From positions 243,922-307,921 of the forward strand of contig JBDXGY010000002.1 in NCBI GenBank assembly GCA_039989895.1: a DNA stretch of 64,000 nucleotides, in the 5' to 3' direction. The notes under the pieces are model-generated. The model saw only the letters and a list, made by a program, of their open reading frames with translations, was not told the DNA's origin and searched no databases. This stretch comes from Hyphomicrobiales bacterium (GTDB lineage: Bacteria > Pseudomonadota > Alphaproteobacteria > Rhizobiales > JACESI01). Of the stretch, positions 17,831 to 26,208 are shown piece after piece. Position numbers and translations under genes: made by a program. Position 1 is the stretch's first letter. Each line of letters opens with the position of its first letter.

Positions 17831-18899
17831 TGTTGATATCGCAGGTAAACGCGGTGATTTTGATTATGCCGTGCGTTTTAAATCATCAGAAAATGTGACG
17901 GCACTTTTTGGTGCTTCTGGAGTTGGAAAAACCACCGTAATCGATGCTTTGTCGGGTGATATGCAGCCAGATAATGGGCGCATTGATATAAGCGATACGC
18001 CTTTTTATGACAGTGTTACGCGTAAAAATATGTCAGTACGTAAACGGCGAGTTGGTCATGTTTTTCAAGATGGACGATTGTTCCCGCATATGTCAGTTAA
18101 GCGTAATCTTACCTATGCGCGATGGGCTGGATGGCGCAGCCGTAAATCGGCATCATTTGATGATGTTGTGGCTCTGCTCGGGTTAGGTGACTTATTGACG
18201 CGCATGCCGGGAACACTTTCTGGCGGCGAAAAACAAAGAGTGGCAATCGGTCGAGCCCTCTTATCTGACCCCCGCGTTTTGTTGATGGATGAGCCGCTTT
18301 CAGGGCTTGATTATCAGCGAAAGAGCGAAATCATGCCCTATCTCGAACGCCTTGCTCATGAGAGCGGTGTGCCGATTATCTATGTCAGTCACGATCTTGA
18401 CGAAGTGGTGCGATTGGCTGGTCATTTGGTTTTGATGGATGGCGGGCGTGTGGTCAGCGAAGGCCCAATTATAGATGTATTGCCTCGGATCCATGGTCAG
18501 TTTGATTTTGCCCGTCATGCGCCTAATTCGCTCCTCAAGGCCTATTTTGGCGGGGTTGATGATACCTATTCAATGACATGGCTTACGATAGGCCAGCAAA
18601 AGCTAATCGTGCCAGAGAAACTGGAGCCGAGGGTAGACGCCTTTAGAATACGCATTGATGCGAGTGATGTCGCGCTTTCGACCAGTGAACCCGCGGATAC
18701 AAGTTTTCAAAACATTCTACATGGCCGTATTCTTGGCATCCAACATTATGGTGGCAATTATTCTGATGTGTCGATCAGCATAGATGGTCAGGCACTGATG
18801 TCCCGCGTGACACGCAAAGCCTGCGATGAGCTTGGTCTGGAAGTTGAAAAACAAGTGTTTGTGTTGGTTAAGTCTGTGGCTGTCGACGGCGTTATATAA
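17823..18899 (+). CDS. modC: Molybdate ABC transporter, ATP-binding protein
   Basis: 358 residues. ABC domain with Walker A GASGVGKTT (about 31-39), signature LSGGEKQRVAIGRAL, Walker B LLMDEPLSGLD and switch His in VSHDLDEV. A C-terminal TOBE/mop-like domain (about 290-358) can bind oxyanion and regulate transport. Starts within the last codons of modB (8-base overlap). With modA and modB it forms a complete importer supplying molybdenum cofactor. Convergent with the aminotransferase; the short gap between them holds a 12-bp tandem duplication (18913-18936). Confidence 0.95.
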   Translation: MIDVDIAGKRGDFDYAVRFKSSENVTALFGASGVGKTTVIDALSGDMQPDNGRIDISDTPFYDSVTRKNMSVRKRRVGHVFQDGRLFPHMSVKRNLTYARWAGWRSRKSASFDDVVALLGLGDLLTRMPGTLSGGEKQRVAIGRALLSDPRVLLMDEPLSGLDYQRKSEIMPYLERLAHESGVPIIYVSHDLDEVVRLAGHLVLMDGGRVVSEGPIIDVLPRIHGQFDFARHAPNSLLKAYFGGVDDTYSMTWLTIGQQKLIVPEKLEPRVDAFRIRIDASDVALSTSEPADTSFQNILHGRILGIQHYGGNYSDVSISIDGQALMSRVTRKACDELGLEVEKQVFVLVKSVAVDGVI

Positions 18900-18926
18900 A
18901 GCGCATGTGGCTCGTTATTTATGCCG

Positions 18927-20108
18927 TTATTTATGCTGTGCCAAAAAATCACCCACACGGTCTATAGCGCGCTCAATATTTTCAGCAGAATTTGCATAAG
19001 AGACGCGAATATAACCTTCACCATAAATGCCAAAGTCAGGCCCGCCTATAAGGGCAACACCTGCATCTTCTAATAAAGTAGAGGCAAGTTTCTTTGATTT
19101 CCAACCAGTTTCTTTGATGTTAGGGAAGGCATAAAAAGCGCCCTTGGGTGTGACACAAGATACCTGTGGTAGGGCGTTTAATTTTTCGGTGACAAGTTTA
19201 CGACGTGCATCAAAGGCGACCATCATCTCCCTCACTGCATCTTGTGGGCCGGTGAGGGCGGCAAGACCGGCATGTTGTGCTGGTGCGTTCACGCATGACC
19301 AGCAATTGACGGCAAGCTTGCGCATTTTGTCATAAAGCTCGTCCGGCCAGACTGAATATCCCATACGCCAACCTGTCATGGCGTAGGTTTTTGACCAACC
19401 GTTTAGCAGGATCAATCGGTCTTGTATTTCGGGATAGGTGAGAAGCGATACATGTTCCTCGCCATCATAGGTCATCTGGTCATAGATTTCATCAGATAGG
19501 ATGGCGACATTCGGGAATTTCTCAAGGCCTGCGACAAGTTTATCAATCTCGGCTTTCGGTGTAACACCACCGCAAGGATTGGCAGGAGAATTGATGACAA
19601 TGAGGCGTGTTTTATCTGTGATGAGAGATAAAGTTTCGTCAGCTGAGAAAGCAAATCCGTTTTCTTCGCGGATAGGGATGGCGACAGGATTAGCGCCTGT
19701 ATATTCAATCATCGAGCGGTAGATGGGAAAGCCTGGGTCGGGGTAGAGAATATCTGCCCCTGGTTCGCCGAACATCAAGATGGCGGCAAACATTGTCACC
19801 TTACCGCCTGGTACGACGATCACATTGTCAGGGTTTACAGCCACGTTATATCGAGTATTCAAATCATTGGCTACGGCCTCGCGTAGAGGTAAAATACCGT
19901 TTGCAGGTGTATAGCCATGGTGCCCATCTTTGAGGGCTTTAATGGCGGCTTCTACGATGTGGTCTGGTGTTGGAAAGTCAGGCTGCCCAATGCCCAGATT
20001 GATAATGTCTTTGCCTTGCTGGCTAAGCTCGGTTGCTCGAGCAAGAACGGCAAAAGCATTTTCTTCTCCGATGCGGTCAAAGCCTTTATATGTCTTGAGC
20101 AGTGTCAT
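18927..20108 (-). CDS. PLP-dependent class I/II aminotransferase (aspartate-aminotransferase-like)
   Basis: 393 residues of fold type I. Features: NLGIGQPDFPTPDHIVEA at the N-terminus, HHGYTPANGILPLREAVA, the NPANPCGGV loop, the Asp of LSDEIYDQM, and the PLP lysine in SKTYAMTGWRMGYSV; the C-terminal Arg is in YIRVSYANS. Substrate cannot be told from sequence; the group includes aspartate, alanine and aromatic aminotransferases. Monocistronic, with about 175 bases to the divergent esterase gene, where no distinct motif was seen. Confidence 0.88.
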   Translation of the reverse strand: MTLLKTYKGFDRIGEENAFAVLARATELSQQGKDIINLGIGQPDFPTPDHIVEAAIKALKDGHHGYTPANGILPLREAVANDLNTRYNVAVNPDNVIVVPGGKVTMFAAILMFGEPGADILYPDPGFPIYRSMIEYTGANPVAIPIREENGFAFSADETLSLITDKTRLIVINSPANPCGGVTPKAEIDKLVAGLEKFPNVAILSDEIYDQMTYDGEEHVSLLTYPEIQDRLILLNGWSKTYAMTGWRMGYSVWPDELYDKMRKLAVNCWSCVNAPAQHAGLAALTGPQDAVREMMVAFDARRKLVTEKLNALPQVSCVTPKGAFYAFPNIKETGWKSKKLASTLLEDAGVALIGGPDFGIYGEGYIRVSYANSAENIERAIDRVGDFLAQHK

Positions 20109-20283
20109 CCCTTGTCCGCCTCATTTTAAGTCTTGGTTCTAGGTGATGTTTTTTCTATCCGTTTGAGGAATTTACGCAAGGCTCTTTCGTTTTTATTATG
20201 GTGTTCGCAAAAGTCTGATTTGTCTTGATAAATTTTTGAGGCTAATTTCTAGATATTAATTCGAGACTCTAGAAGGTCAGCGT

Positions 20284-21123
20284 ATGAAACGTTTATTCTC
20301 AATAAAAATGATGGGCCTTGTTGCGGTAATAGCCATGGTGCTTTTTGCCGTTGGCTTGATGCCCAGTTATAAAAGTCTTGCCCGAGCAGAAGCTGCATGT
20401 GGGGGGGCGGTTTCTTGTGTTGTGGGCAATCGTTCTTATCTGGCTGTTTTGCCCGATGGCTGGAACGGACGTGATGAATTGGCCGTTTTGATTCATTTTC
20501 ATGGCTGGGGACGCACCGGAAAAAATGTGATCAACAACGGTAAAATCTCTGATGCCACGCGCGAAACGAATGTTCTTTTACTTGCTCCTGACGGACTTGG
20601 AAAATCATGGAGCTTTTGGCGTTCACCCTCTCAAGATGTACCCTTTGTCGAGGCAATGATCGATGATGCGGCAAAACGCTTTGCGATTGACCGCAAGCGA
20701 ATTTATGTGTCCGGCTTTTCATATGGAGCGGCAATGGCGTGGCGGCTTGCCTGTGAGCGGGGAGCTGATTATGCCGCTTTTTTGTCGATTGCTGGTACAT
20801 TGTGGAACTTTGAAGAACTCCAAGAGTGCGCATCGCCTATAACCATACGTCATGTGCATGGGTTGAGAGATACGGTGATGGATTTGCCTCGCGGTGAGGG
20901 CGGTGATCCGCTTTACGCAGTTAACCCTTGGCTTCAACTCAATGGCTGCAAAGAGACGCCGGATCAATCGGCACGGTTTGGTATTTTTGACCAAAGCGTT
21001 TGGGAGAGTTGTGCTAGTGGCCATGATGTTGAGCTGGAAATTCATGAATCTGGGCATATTATCCCCAAAGGGTGGATGAAACGGCAGCTTGAAAAATTGC
21101 AGCAAGAGAACGCCTCTTCATAG
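20284..21123 (+). CDS. Exported polyhydroxybutyrate-depolymerase-like esterase
   Basis: 279 residues with an N-terminal membrane or signal segment (about 9-36) and a Cys-bearing mature start (ACGGAVSC). The LpqC/PHB-depolymerase esterase family is shown by FHGWGRTGKNVI and the nucleophile motif GFSYGAAMAWRLAC (Ser in G-F-S-Y-G), with Asp in HGLRDTVMD and His in ESGHIIP as likely acid and base. Probably a periplasmic esterase; a feruloyl-esterase-type activity is also possible. The substrate is not determinable here. Confidence 0.78.
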   Translation: MKRLFSIKMMGLVAVIAMVLFAVGLMPSYKSLARAEAACGGAVSCVVGNRSYLAVLPDGWNGRDELAVLIHFHGWGRTGKNVINNGKISDATRETNVLLLAPDGLGKSWSFWRSPSQDVPFVEAMIDDAAKRFAIDRKRIYVSGFSYGAAMAWRLACERGADYAAFLSIAGTLWNFEELQECASPITIRHVHGLRDTVMDLPRGEGGDPLYAVNPWLQLNGCKETPDQSARFGIFDQSVWESCASGHDVELEIHESGHIIPKGWMKRQLEKLQQENASS

Positions 21124-21165
21124 CTGGCCCTGACCCTAAGAGTTTGGGATAATCGGAGAATGCAA

Positions 21166-21936
21166 ATGAAAACTGCCCTTATTACTGGTGCTGCTCGCGG
21201 CATTGGACTTGCCACCACACAGTTGATGCTTGGCAAGGGCTGGCGGGTGATCATGGTTGATATCGATGGTGACGAACTGGCTGTGGCGGCAGAAGGTTTT
21301 CCTGATGTTGTGCCTGTGAAAGCTGATATTTCTGACCCAGATCAGGTGGTGGCTCTCGCGCAGCGGATTGAAACAGAATTTGGCGAGATTCATACGCTGG
21401 TCAATAATGCGGGTGTTGCTGATTTTGGCCCTATTCGCGAGACCACATATGATCGCTGGCGGCGCGTTATGGCGACGAATTTGGATGGGCCTTTTTTGAT
21501 GGTTCAAGCTTTCACAGAATTGCTAGCCAAAGGATCGGCATCAAAGGTTGTTTCTGGTGGTTCTGCTATCGTCAATATTTCTTCTATTTCTGGTCTTCGA
21601 GCGAGTACGTTACGCGTTGCTTATGGCACGTCAAAAGCTGCAATTATTCAGCTTACATTACAGCAAGCCGCGGAGTTGGGTGAATTTGGTATTCGCGTCA
21701 ATGCTGTAGCGCCAGGGCCAGTGAATACCAAGCTTGCGCTTGGCGTTCACACGCCGCAGATACGGGCGGCTTATCACGATGCAATCCCCCTCAACCGTTA
21801 TGGTAATGAGGTGGAAATTGCTCAAGCTATTGTGTTCTTATGTTCCGATGAAGCTAGCTATATAAGTGGACAAATATTGGCAGCAGATGGGGGGTTTCAG
21901 GCCGTTGGTATTGGTCTGCCTGCGCTGCGTGATTAA
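21166..21936 (+). CDS. Short-chain dehydrogenase/reductase
   Basis: 256 residues. Classical SDR: TGAARGIG cofactor loop at the N-terminus, DID after the second strand (NAD preference), NNAG, catalytic S in NISSISG and YGTSK, and the C-terminal SGQILAADGG. GGAG at 21155-21158 is better spaced for the ATG at 21166 than for the in-frame ATG at 21160. Substrate unknown. Its TAA interlocks with the stop of the opposite-strand gene (TTAA at 21933-21936). Confidence 0.88.
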   Translation: MKTALITGAARGIGLATTQLMLGKGWRVIMVDIDGDELAVAAEGFPDVVPVKADISDPDQVVALAQRIETEFGEIHTLVNNAGVADFGPIRETTYDRWRRVMATNLDGPFLMVQAFTELLAKGSASKVVSGGSAIVNISSISGLRASTLRVAYGTSKAAIIQLTLQQAAELGEFGIRVNAVAPGPVNTKLALGVHTPQIRAAYHDAIPLNRYGNEVEIAQAIVFLCSDEASYISGQILAADGGFQAVGIGLPALRD

Positions 21937-22172
21937 CCGCTATCTTGGAATTGAGTCCATGTTTTTACGCCAACCATACCGTCACTGTGCAGTCGCTGGC
22001 CCGTTTGATATATTTTAACGGCAAGTTCAGTTGCTGGCCCAAAGTTGCCATCGGTCACGATGCACAGGTCTTCGCGGTTTAACTTTGTCTGCAAATGTTC
22101 AACAGCCACACCACGGTCGCCCCGTTTCAGTAGGGTTTGAGAGAATGCTATTGTAGGGTTAGAAAATGTCAT
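21933..22172 (-). CDS. Small peptidoglycan-binding-domain protein
   Basis: 79 residues that are almost wholly one PG_binding_1 repeat: LLKRGDRGVAVEHLQTKLNRED, TDGNFGPATELAVKIYQ, DGMVGVKTWTQF. It has no signal peptide or membrane segment, which is odd for a wall-binding module; it may be exported otherwise, be a relic, or serve as a domain partner. No strong ribosome-binding site is seen. Convergent with the SDR, sharing the stop region. Confidence 0.7.
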   Translation of the reverse strand: MTFSNPTIAFSQTLLKRGDRGVAVEHLQTKLNREDLCIVTDGNFGPATELAVKIYQTGQRLHSDGMVGVKTWTQFQDSG

Positions 22173-22283
22173 TAAAGGCTGCTGTCATTTTTCAAGATTT
22201 ACCCATAATGTGGCCTGATGTGAGATGCGTTTAACAAATTAAAATTTATCCCCGCGCATTGATGATAAATGAAGGTGAGAGGC

Positions 22284-23093
22284 ATGAAGCGCCCTAAAGC
22301 TTATTGGCAGGATATGACAACGGTGGATTTTTCATCAGCCGACACGACGTCGTGGATTGCCGTTTTGCCTGTTGCTGCAATTGAGCAACACGGACCGCAT
22401 CTGCCGATTTCGACAGATCGTGTGATTGGGGAAGGTCTGTTACAAGCGGCATTCGATGTGATGCCCGCCGATATTCCAGTGACGTGTCTTCCCATACAAG
22501 CTGTGGGGAAATCGAATGAACATATTTCATCACCTGGCACGCTGACATACGGTTGGCACACCATCATTCAGTCATGGATTGAAATTGGCGAGAGCGTACA
22601 TCGAGCAGGCCTGCGAAAGCTGATTATTATCAATTCGCACGGCGGCAATGCAGCCTTGATTGATATTGTCGCGCAAGAATTGCGGGTGCGCTTTGATATG
22701 TTGGTGGTGGCAACAAGCTGGATGCGGTTTGGTATGCCGGATGATTTGTTCTCTCAACAAGAACTCTCATATGGCATTCATGGCGGGGATGTTGAAACAT
22801 CTTTGATGCTGCATTTTGACCCAGATTTAGTTGCGATGGAAAAGGCGCAGGATTTTCGCTCAACGCAGCTCGATTTTATGGATGATTTTAAAGTGTTGCG
22901 TGCGCATGGGCCGGTTTCTTTTGGCTGGAAAGCACAAGATTTAAATCCGCATGGCGTGACGGGAAATGCAAGCCTAGCCACGGCTGAAAAAGGCAAGATA
23001 CTTGCAGCTTTTCAGTCAAAGGCTTTTGTTGATTTATGCCATGATGTACATGGCTTTGACTTGGCGCGGCTTTGGGCGCTAGATAGGAAATAA
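22284..23093 (+). CDS. Creatininase family amidohydrolase
   Basis: 269 residues from the ATG at 22284. Metal-dependent amidohydrolase fold: from this start the metal ligands read E34, H36 (AIEQHGPH), D45 (STDRV) and H119 (NSHGGN), followed by the Glu of HGGDVETSL, which matches the numbering of Pseudomonas creatininase and supports the start. AGGTGA at 22271-22276 is its ribosome-binding site. Related enzymes act on creatinine or on other cyclic or formamido compounds. It precedes an amidase by two bases, suggesting joint breakdown of an amide. Confidence 0.86.
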   Translation: MKRPKAYWQDMTTVDFSSADTTSWIAVLPVAAIEQHGPHLPISTDRVIGEGLLQAAFDVMPADIPVTCLPIQAVGKSNEHISSPGTLTYGWHTIIQSWIEIGESVHRAGLRKLIIINSHGGNAALIDIVAQELRVRFDMLVVATSWMRFGMPDDLFSQQELSYGIHGGDVETSLMLHFDPDLVAMEKAQDFRSTQLDFMDDFKVLRAHGPVSFGWKAQDLNPHGVTGNASLATAEKGKILAAFQSKAFVDLCHDVHGFDLARLWALDRK

Positions 23094-23095
23094 TT

Positions 23096-24277
23096 GTGAG
23101 TGATAATGCAAATGCTTTTATGAAGCATTCGTTTGTTGATGTACCTCATGCGGCTGACGCTCTCCTTTCAGGGCTGACGCTTGGGGTGAAAGATATTTAT
23201 GATGTTGCCGGTTATAAAACTGGTTGCGGTTCTCCTGAGAAATTGGCTGAGGCTGAGATTGCAACCACGACAGCCTCAGGCGTGCAAAAGTTACTTGATG
23301 CGGGAGCGCGATTTATTGGCAAGACGACTACGGAAGAACTGGCCTTTAGTCTCAATGGAGACAACATACACTATCCACAACCTATCAATGGGGCGGCTGC
23401 TGATCGCCTGACTGGCGGTTCGTCCAGCGGGTCTGTCGCTGCGGTGTCGCATGGGTTGGTGGATATTGCGACTGGCTCAGATACTGGTGGTTCAGTGCGG
23501 TTGCCTGCCAGTTATTGCGGGCTTATTGGCTTGCGCACTACGCATGGTCGTATTGCGCTCGATCATACAATGCCGCTTTCGGAAAGTTTTGACACCTTTG
23601 GATGGTTTGCCCGTACGAGTGAAATCTACGCAAAAGTGTCTGATGTTATTTTGGGCGGCGATGACATTACCTATCAACCAAAACGGATTTTGGTTGCCGA
23701 AGACTGCTTGGCTCTCCTGATGGGTATTGATGAGGCACGCGCGCTTGATGGAGCGATTAATCACGTGACAGATTTTGCGAGTGATGAAGACGTGTCGCTT
23801 GCAAACGAAGATATAGAAAGCTGGTATTGGGCTTTTCGTCGTGCACAGGCTTATGAGGCATGGCAGGCGCATGGCGCATGGATTGAATCGCGCCAGCCAA
23901 AGCTTGGGCAGGGCGTTAAAGAGCGCTTTGATTATGGGCGTGGTGTGAGCGATGAGGAAAACGCCGATGCGCTGTTGCTTCGTGCACAAATAACACGCCA
24001 TGTGGAAGAATTGATTTCAGATGATGGTTTGCTTGTGCTGCCTACGGTTCCAAGTATTGCGCCCCAAAAGGGAGATGATTATCCAACATTGGATGCATTT
24101 CGTAACCGTGCTTTGATGCTGCTTTGTACATCGGGGTTGACTGGTTTGCCGCAGCTCACGCTGCCAATGGCGACGATGAATGGGGCGCCCTTGGGTCTCA
24201 GTATTATCGGGCCGCGTGGGAGTGATCGACAACTAGTAGATACCGGATTACAGCTTCTCGCCACTTTTAAGCGATAA
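23096..24277 (+). CDS. Amidase signature family protein
   Basis: 393 residues starting at GTG, preceded by AGGA at 7-base spacing. The Ser-cisSer-Lys triad is visible: K32 in LGVKDIYDV, the GGSSSGS loop at 107-113, and S133 in GSDTGGSVRLPA. Rather short for the family (usually 450 or more), missing part of the C-terminal portion. Likely hydrolyses a small amide formed or handled by the creatininase next door; the real substrate is unknown. The operon ends here, with 129 bases to the DUF1007 gene. Confidence 0.86.
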   Translation: MSDNANAFMKHSFVDVPHAADALLSGLTLGVKDIYDVAGYKTGCGSPEKLAEAEIATTTASGVQKLLDAGARFIGKTTTEELAFSLNGDNIHYPQPINGAAADRLTGGSSSGSVAAVSHGLVDIATGSDTGGSVRLPASYCGLIGLRTTHGRIALDHTMPLSESFDTFGWFARTSEIYAKVSDVILGGDDITYQPKRILVAEDCLALLMGIDEARALDGAINHVTDFASDEDVSLANEDIESWYWAFRRAQAYEAWQAHGAWIESRQPKLGQGVKERFDYGRGVSDEENADALLLRAQITRHVEELISDDGLLVLPTVPSIAPQKGDDYPTLDAFRNRALMLLCTSGLTGLPQLTLPMATMNGAPLGLSIIGPRGSDRQLVDTGLQLLATFKR

Positions 24278-24363
24278 CGATGGATGGGGAGGACCAATGC
24301 TAGCTCTTATTCAGGTCTTGGTTTTGCCAGAATTAGGCGTATATTCATGATTCATAATTTTAC

Positions 24364-24377
24364 TAGGTTGTGACCTA
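24364..24377. promoter_or_regulatory. Dyad-symmetric site upstream of the DUF1007 gene
   Basis: The half-sites TAGGT (24364-24368) and ACCTA (24373-24377) are exact reverse complements with a 4-base spacer, 29 bases before the ATG. The size and position suit a metalloregulator operator, but no match to a known box was recognised. Confidence 0.3.
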
Positions 24378-24406
24378 CAAAGCTAGCTGATTGAAGCGAT
24401 TACCAT

Positions 24407-25078
24407 ATGATACGATTTATACTCTGGCTTGGTTTTCTATTAAGTGGCGTTTCACTGGCTTTTGCGCACCCACATGTATGGCTTCAGGCAAAGGCTGATC
24501 TTATTTTTGATGACGACAATAATTTTGTTGCTGTGCGTCATACTTGGGAATTTGATGAAGGCTTTTCAGCCTTTGCAACTCAAGGGCTAGATGAAAATGG
24601 TGACGGGAAGTTTTCGCGTGAAGAGCTCGCCGAACTCGCATCGATTAATGTCGATTCACTCAAAGATTTTGAGTATTTCACATTTGTTCAAATAGGTGAA
24701 AAAGATCCGCCCTATGAAGCGCCAACCGATCAATGGCTGGAATATAACGACGGCCTTTTAACTTTGCGCTATACATTGAATATGGAAAAACCCGTTGCGC
24801 CTGACCCTGTTAAAGGGTTTCAGGAATTAACGGTGGAAGTTTTTGATGCGACCTTTTTTGTTGATGTGGCTTTTGTCGAGAAGAATGCTGTTAGTACTGC
24901 TAGCCTTGGTGGAGGTGAAACGGCCTGTACTGCAAGTCTGGAGCGCCGCAAAGAACTGGATATTATTCAAAGTCAGCTTTTATCTGAAATTCCTGCAACT
25001 GAAACAGTACCAGAAGAATTAGCGCCCGAGGTGGGTGATTTGTCGAACACCATTCGCATTACCTGCCCTTCTTCTTAA
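24407..25078 (+). CDS. Exported DUF1007 protein (Ni/Co transport partner)
   Basis: 223 residues with a signal peptide cut just before HPHVW, giving a mature His-rich N-terminus. It contains a canonical 12-residue EF-hand-like loop at 62-73 (D-x-N-x-D-G...E). DUF1007 proteins are normally encoded beside NicO/RcnA-type nickel or cobalt transporters, as here (the next gene starts 9 bases after its stop), and are thought to deliver or sense the metal. Two Cys (TACTAS and ITCPSS, near the C-terminus) could form a disulfide. Calcium or metal binding by the loop is inference. Confidence 0.8.
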   Translation: MIRFILWLGFLLSGVSLAFAHPHVWLQAKADLIFDDDNNFVAVRHTWEFDEGFSAFATQGLDENGDGKFSREELAELASINVDSLKDFEYFTFVQIGEKDPPYEAPTDQWLEYNDGLLTLRYTLNMEKPVAPDPVKGFQELTVEVFDATFFVDVAFVEKNAVSTASLGGGETACTASLERRKELDIIQSQLLSEIPATETVPEELAPEVGDLSNTIRITCPSS

Positions 25079-25087
25079 GGTTATATA

Positions 25088-26140
25088 ATGATGATTTCAC
25101 GGATTTTACTTCTCATTTTCTTGATGTTCTTTTTTTTGAATATTGGTGATGGAGTCCTAGAGGCCCAGCAAAATTCTCCTTTTGGTGTTTCAGCACCTCA
25201 AGCGCCAGCGCCGGTTGGGGGAGATTTTTTGCGTGATAAATTAAGCTGGATTTATCAGCAGCAAGCGGTGTTTTACAAAAAGCTCACTGGTATTGTGAAG
25301 CAAGCGAAAGACGATGGTAGTGCTGTATGGGGGCTGATTGGGTTGAGCTTTCTTTATGGTATTTTTCATGCCGCAGGCCCGGGCCACGGTAAGGTGGTGA
25401 TCTCCTCTTATGTGCTGGCGAATGAGCAAACGGTGCGACGTGGAATGACTATTTCGTTTTTGTCGGCTTTTCTGCAAGGGAGTGTTGCTGTCGCCCTTAT
25501 TGGCTCGGCGGTGTTCTTTTTTAATCTTACTAGTTTTGCTGTTACAGAAGCGACACAGTGGTTTGAACGGGCAAGCTATGCATTGATTGCAGCGCTTGGA
25601 CTTTTTCTTTTATGGCAAAAAGGCGTGCGACCTTATTTGAAGCGTGCGCCGGTATTGGTGCATGAAGTAGGATGCGCTCATGAACAGTCCCATACACATA
25701 GTCACCACCACGATCACAGTCACAGTCACAGTCACAGTCACAGCCACAAGCATAGCCATAGCCATGAAGCCGATTGTGGATGCAGTGGCCATGCTCCTGA
25801 TCCATCAAATTTGACTCAACCTCTCACGCTTCGTTCCGCTTGGGCTGCTATTTTATCTGTGGGTTTGAGGCCTTGTTCTGGTGCGCTGATAGTGTTGGTT
25901 TTTTCTGCGGCCCAAGGATTATTTTTAGTGGGTGTTGTTTCAACATTTGCCATGGCGCTTGGAACTGCAATCACAGTGAGTACGCTTGCGACAATTGCGA
26001 TTGGCGCTAAGGGGCTGGCAACCGCCTATTTGGATGGTACTGGCAGCGCCCGATGGATTTTCAAGAGCATCGAGTTGTTAGGTGCAAGCTTTGTGTTCTT
26101 ACTTGGTATAACCTTGCTTTCTGCGTCTTTTTACGGATAG
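25088..26140 (+). CDS. NicO/RcnA-type nickel-cobalt transporter with His-rich loop
   Basis: 350 residues, signal or first span at about 5-25, six or so further spans. The family motif GIFHAAGPGHGKVVISSYVL (91-110) and a second LRPCSGALIVLVFS-type motif are present. A cytosolic or periplasmic loop at about 199-226 is dense in His (HSH repeats), followed by CGCSGH, a probable metal reservoir. Families of this fold export Ni/Co (RcnA) or import them; direction cannot be told here. With DUF1007 it could feed the cobaltochelatase genes 18 kb away, which is inference only. Confidence 0.85.
   Translation: MMISRILLLIFLMFFFLNIGDGVLEAQQNSPFGVSAPQAPAPVGGDFLRDKLSWIYQQQAVFYKKLTGIVKQAKDDGSAVWGLIGLSFLYGIFHAAGPGHGKVVISSYVLANEQTVRRGMTISFLSAFLQGSVAVALIGSAVFFFNLTSFAVTEATQWFERASYALIAALGLFLLWQKGVRPYLKRAPVLVHEVGCAHEQSHTHSHHHDHSHSHSHSHSHKHSHSHEADCGCSGHAPDPSNLTQPLTLRSAWAAILSVGLRPCSGALIVLVFSAAQGLFLVGVVSTFAMALGTAITVSTLATIAIGAKGLATAYLDGTGSARWIFKSIELLGASFVFLLGITLLSASFYG
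25715..25744 (+). repeat. Hexanucleotide tandem repeat coding the His-Ser loop
   Basis: Four exact copies of CACAGT (25715-25738) plus one CACAGC (25739-25744), encoding alternating His-Ser. Such in-frame hexamers can gain or lose units by slippage, changing the length of the metal-binding loop without a frameshift. Confidence 0.85.
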
Positions 26141-26148
26141 GGCTGGTG

Positions 26149-26198
26149 TCAGCTTATAAAAGCTCTAAATAGAAGGGATAATTTCTATTTTAAGCTGA
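26149..26198 (+). promoter_or_regulatory. Nested inverted repeat in front of hemH
   Basis: Outer arms TCAGCTT (26149-26155) and AAGCTGA (26192-26198) enclose perfect inner arms AAATAGAA (26167-26174) and TTCTATTT (26183-26190). It fills most of the 68-base gap between the transporter stop and the hemH ATG. It could be an operator dyad, a leader hairpin or a weak terminator for the upstream operon. The GAA...TTC spacing (8) does not fit the Irr ICE box (3). Confidence 0.4.
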
Positions 26199-26208
26199 AT
26201 GTGATGCC

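Noticed and set aside
18913-18936. 12-bp tandem duplication CGTTATTTATGC between modC and the aminotransferase
   Set aside because: Real but short and outside both reading frames; probably slippage without function.
26167-26190. Irr/ICE iron box before hemH
   Set aside because: The GAA...TTC arms are 8 bases apart rather than about 3, so it was not called an ICE box; only the inverted repeat is reported.
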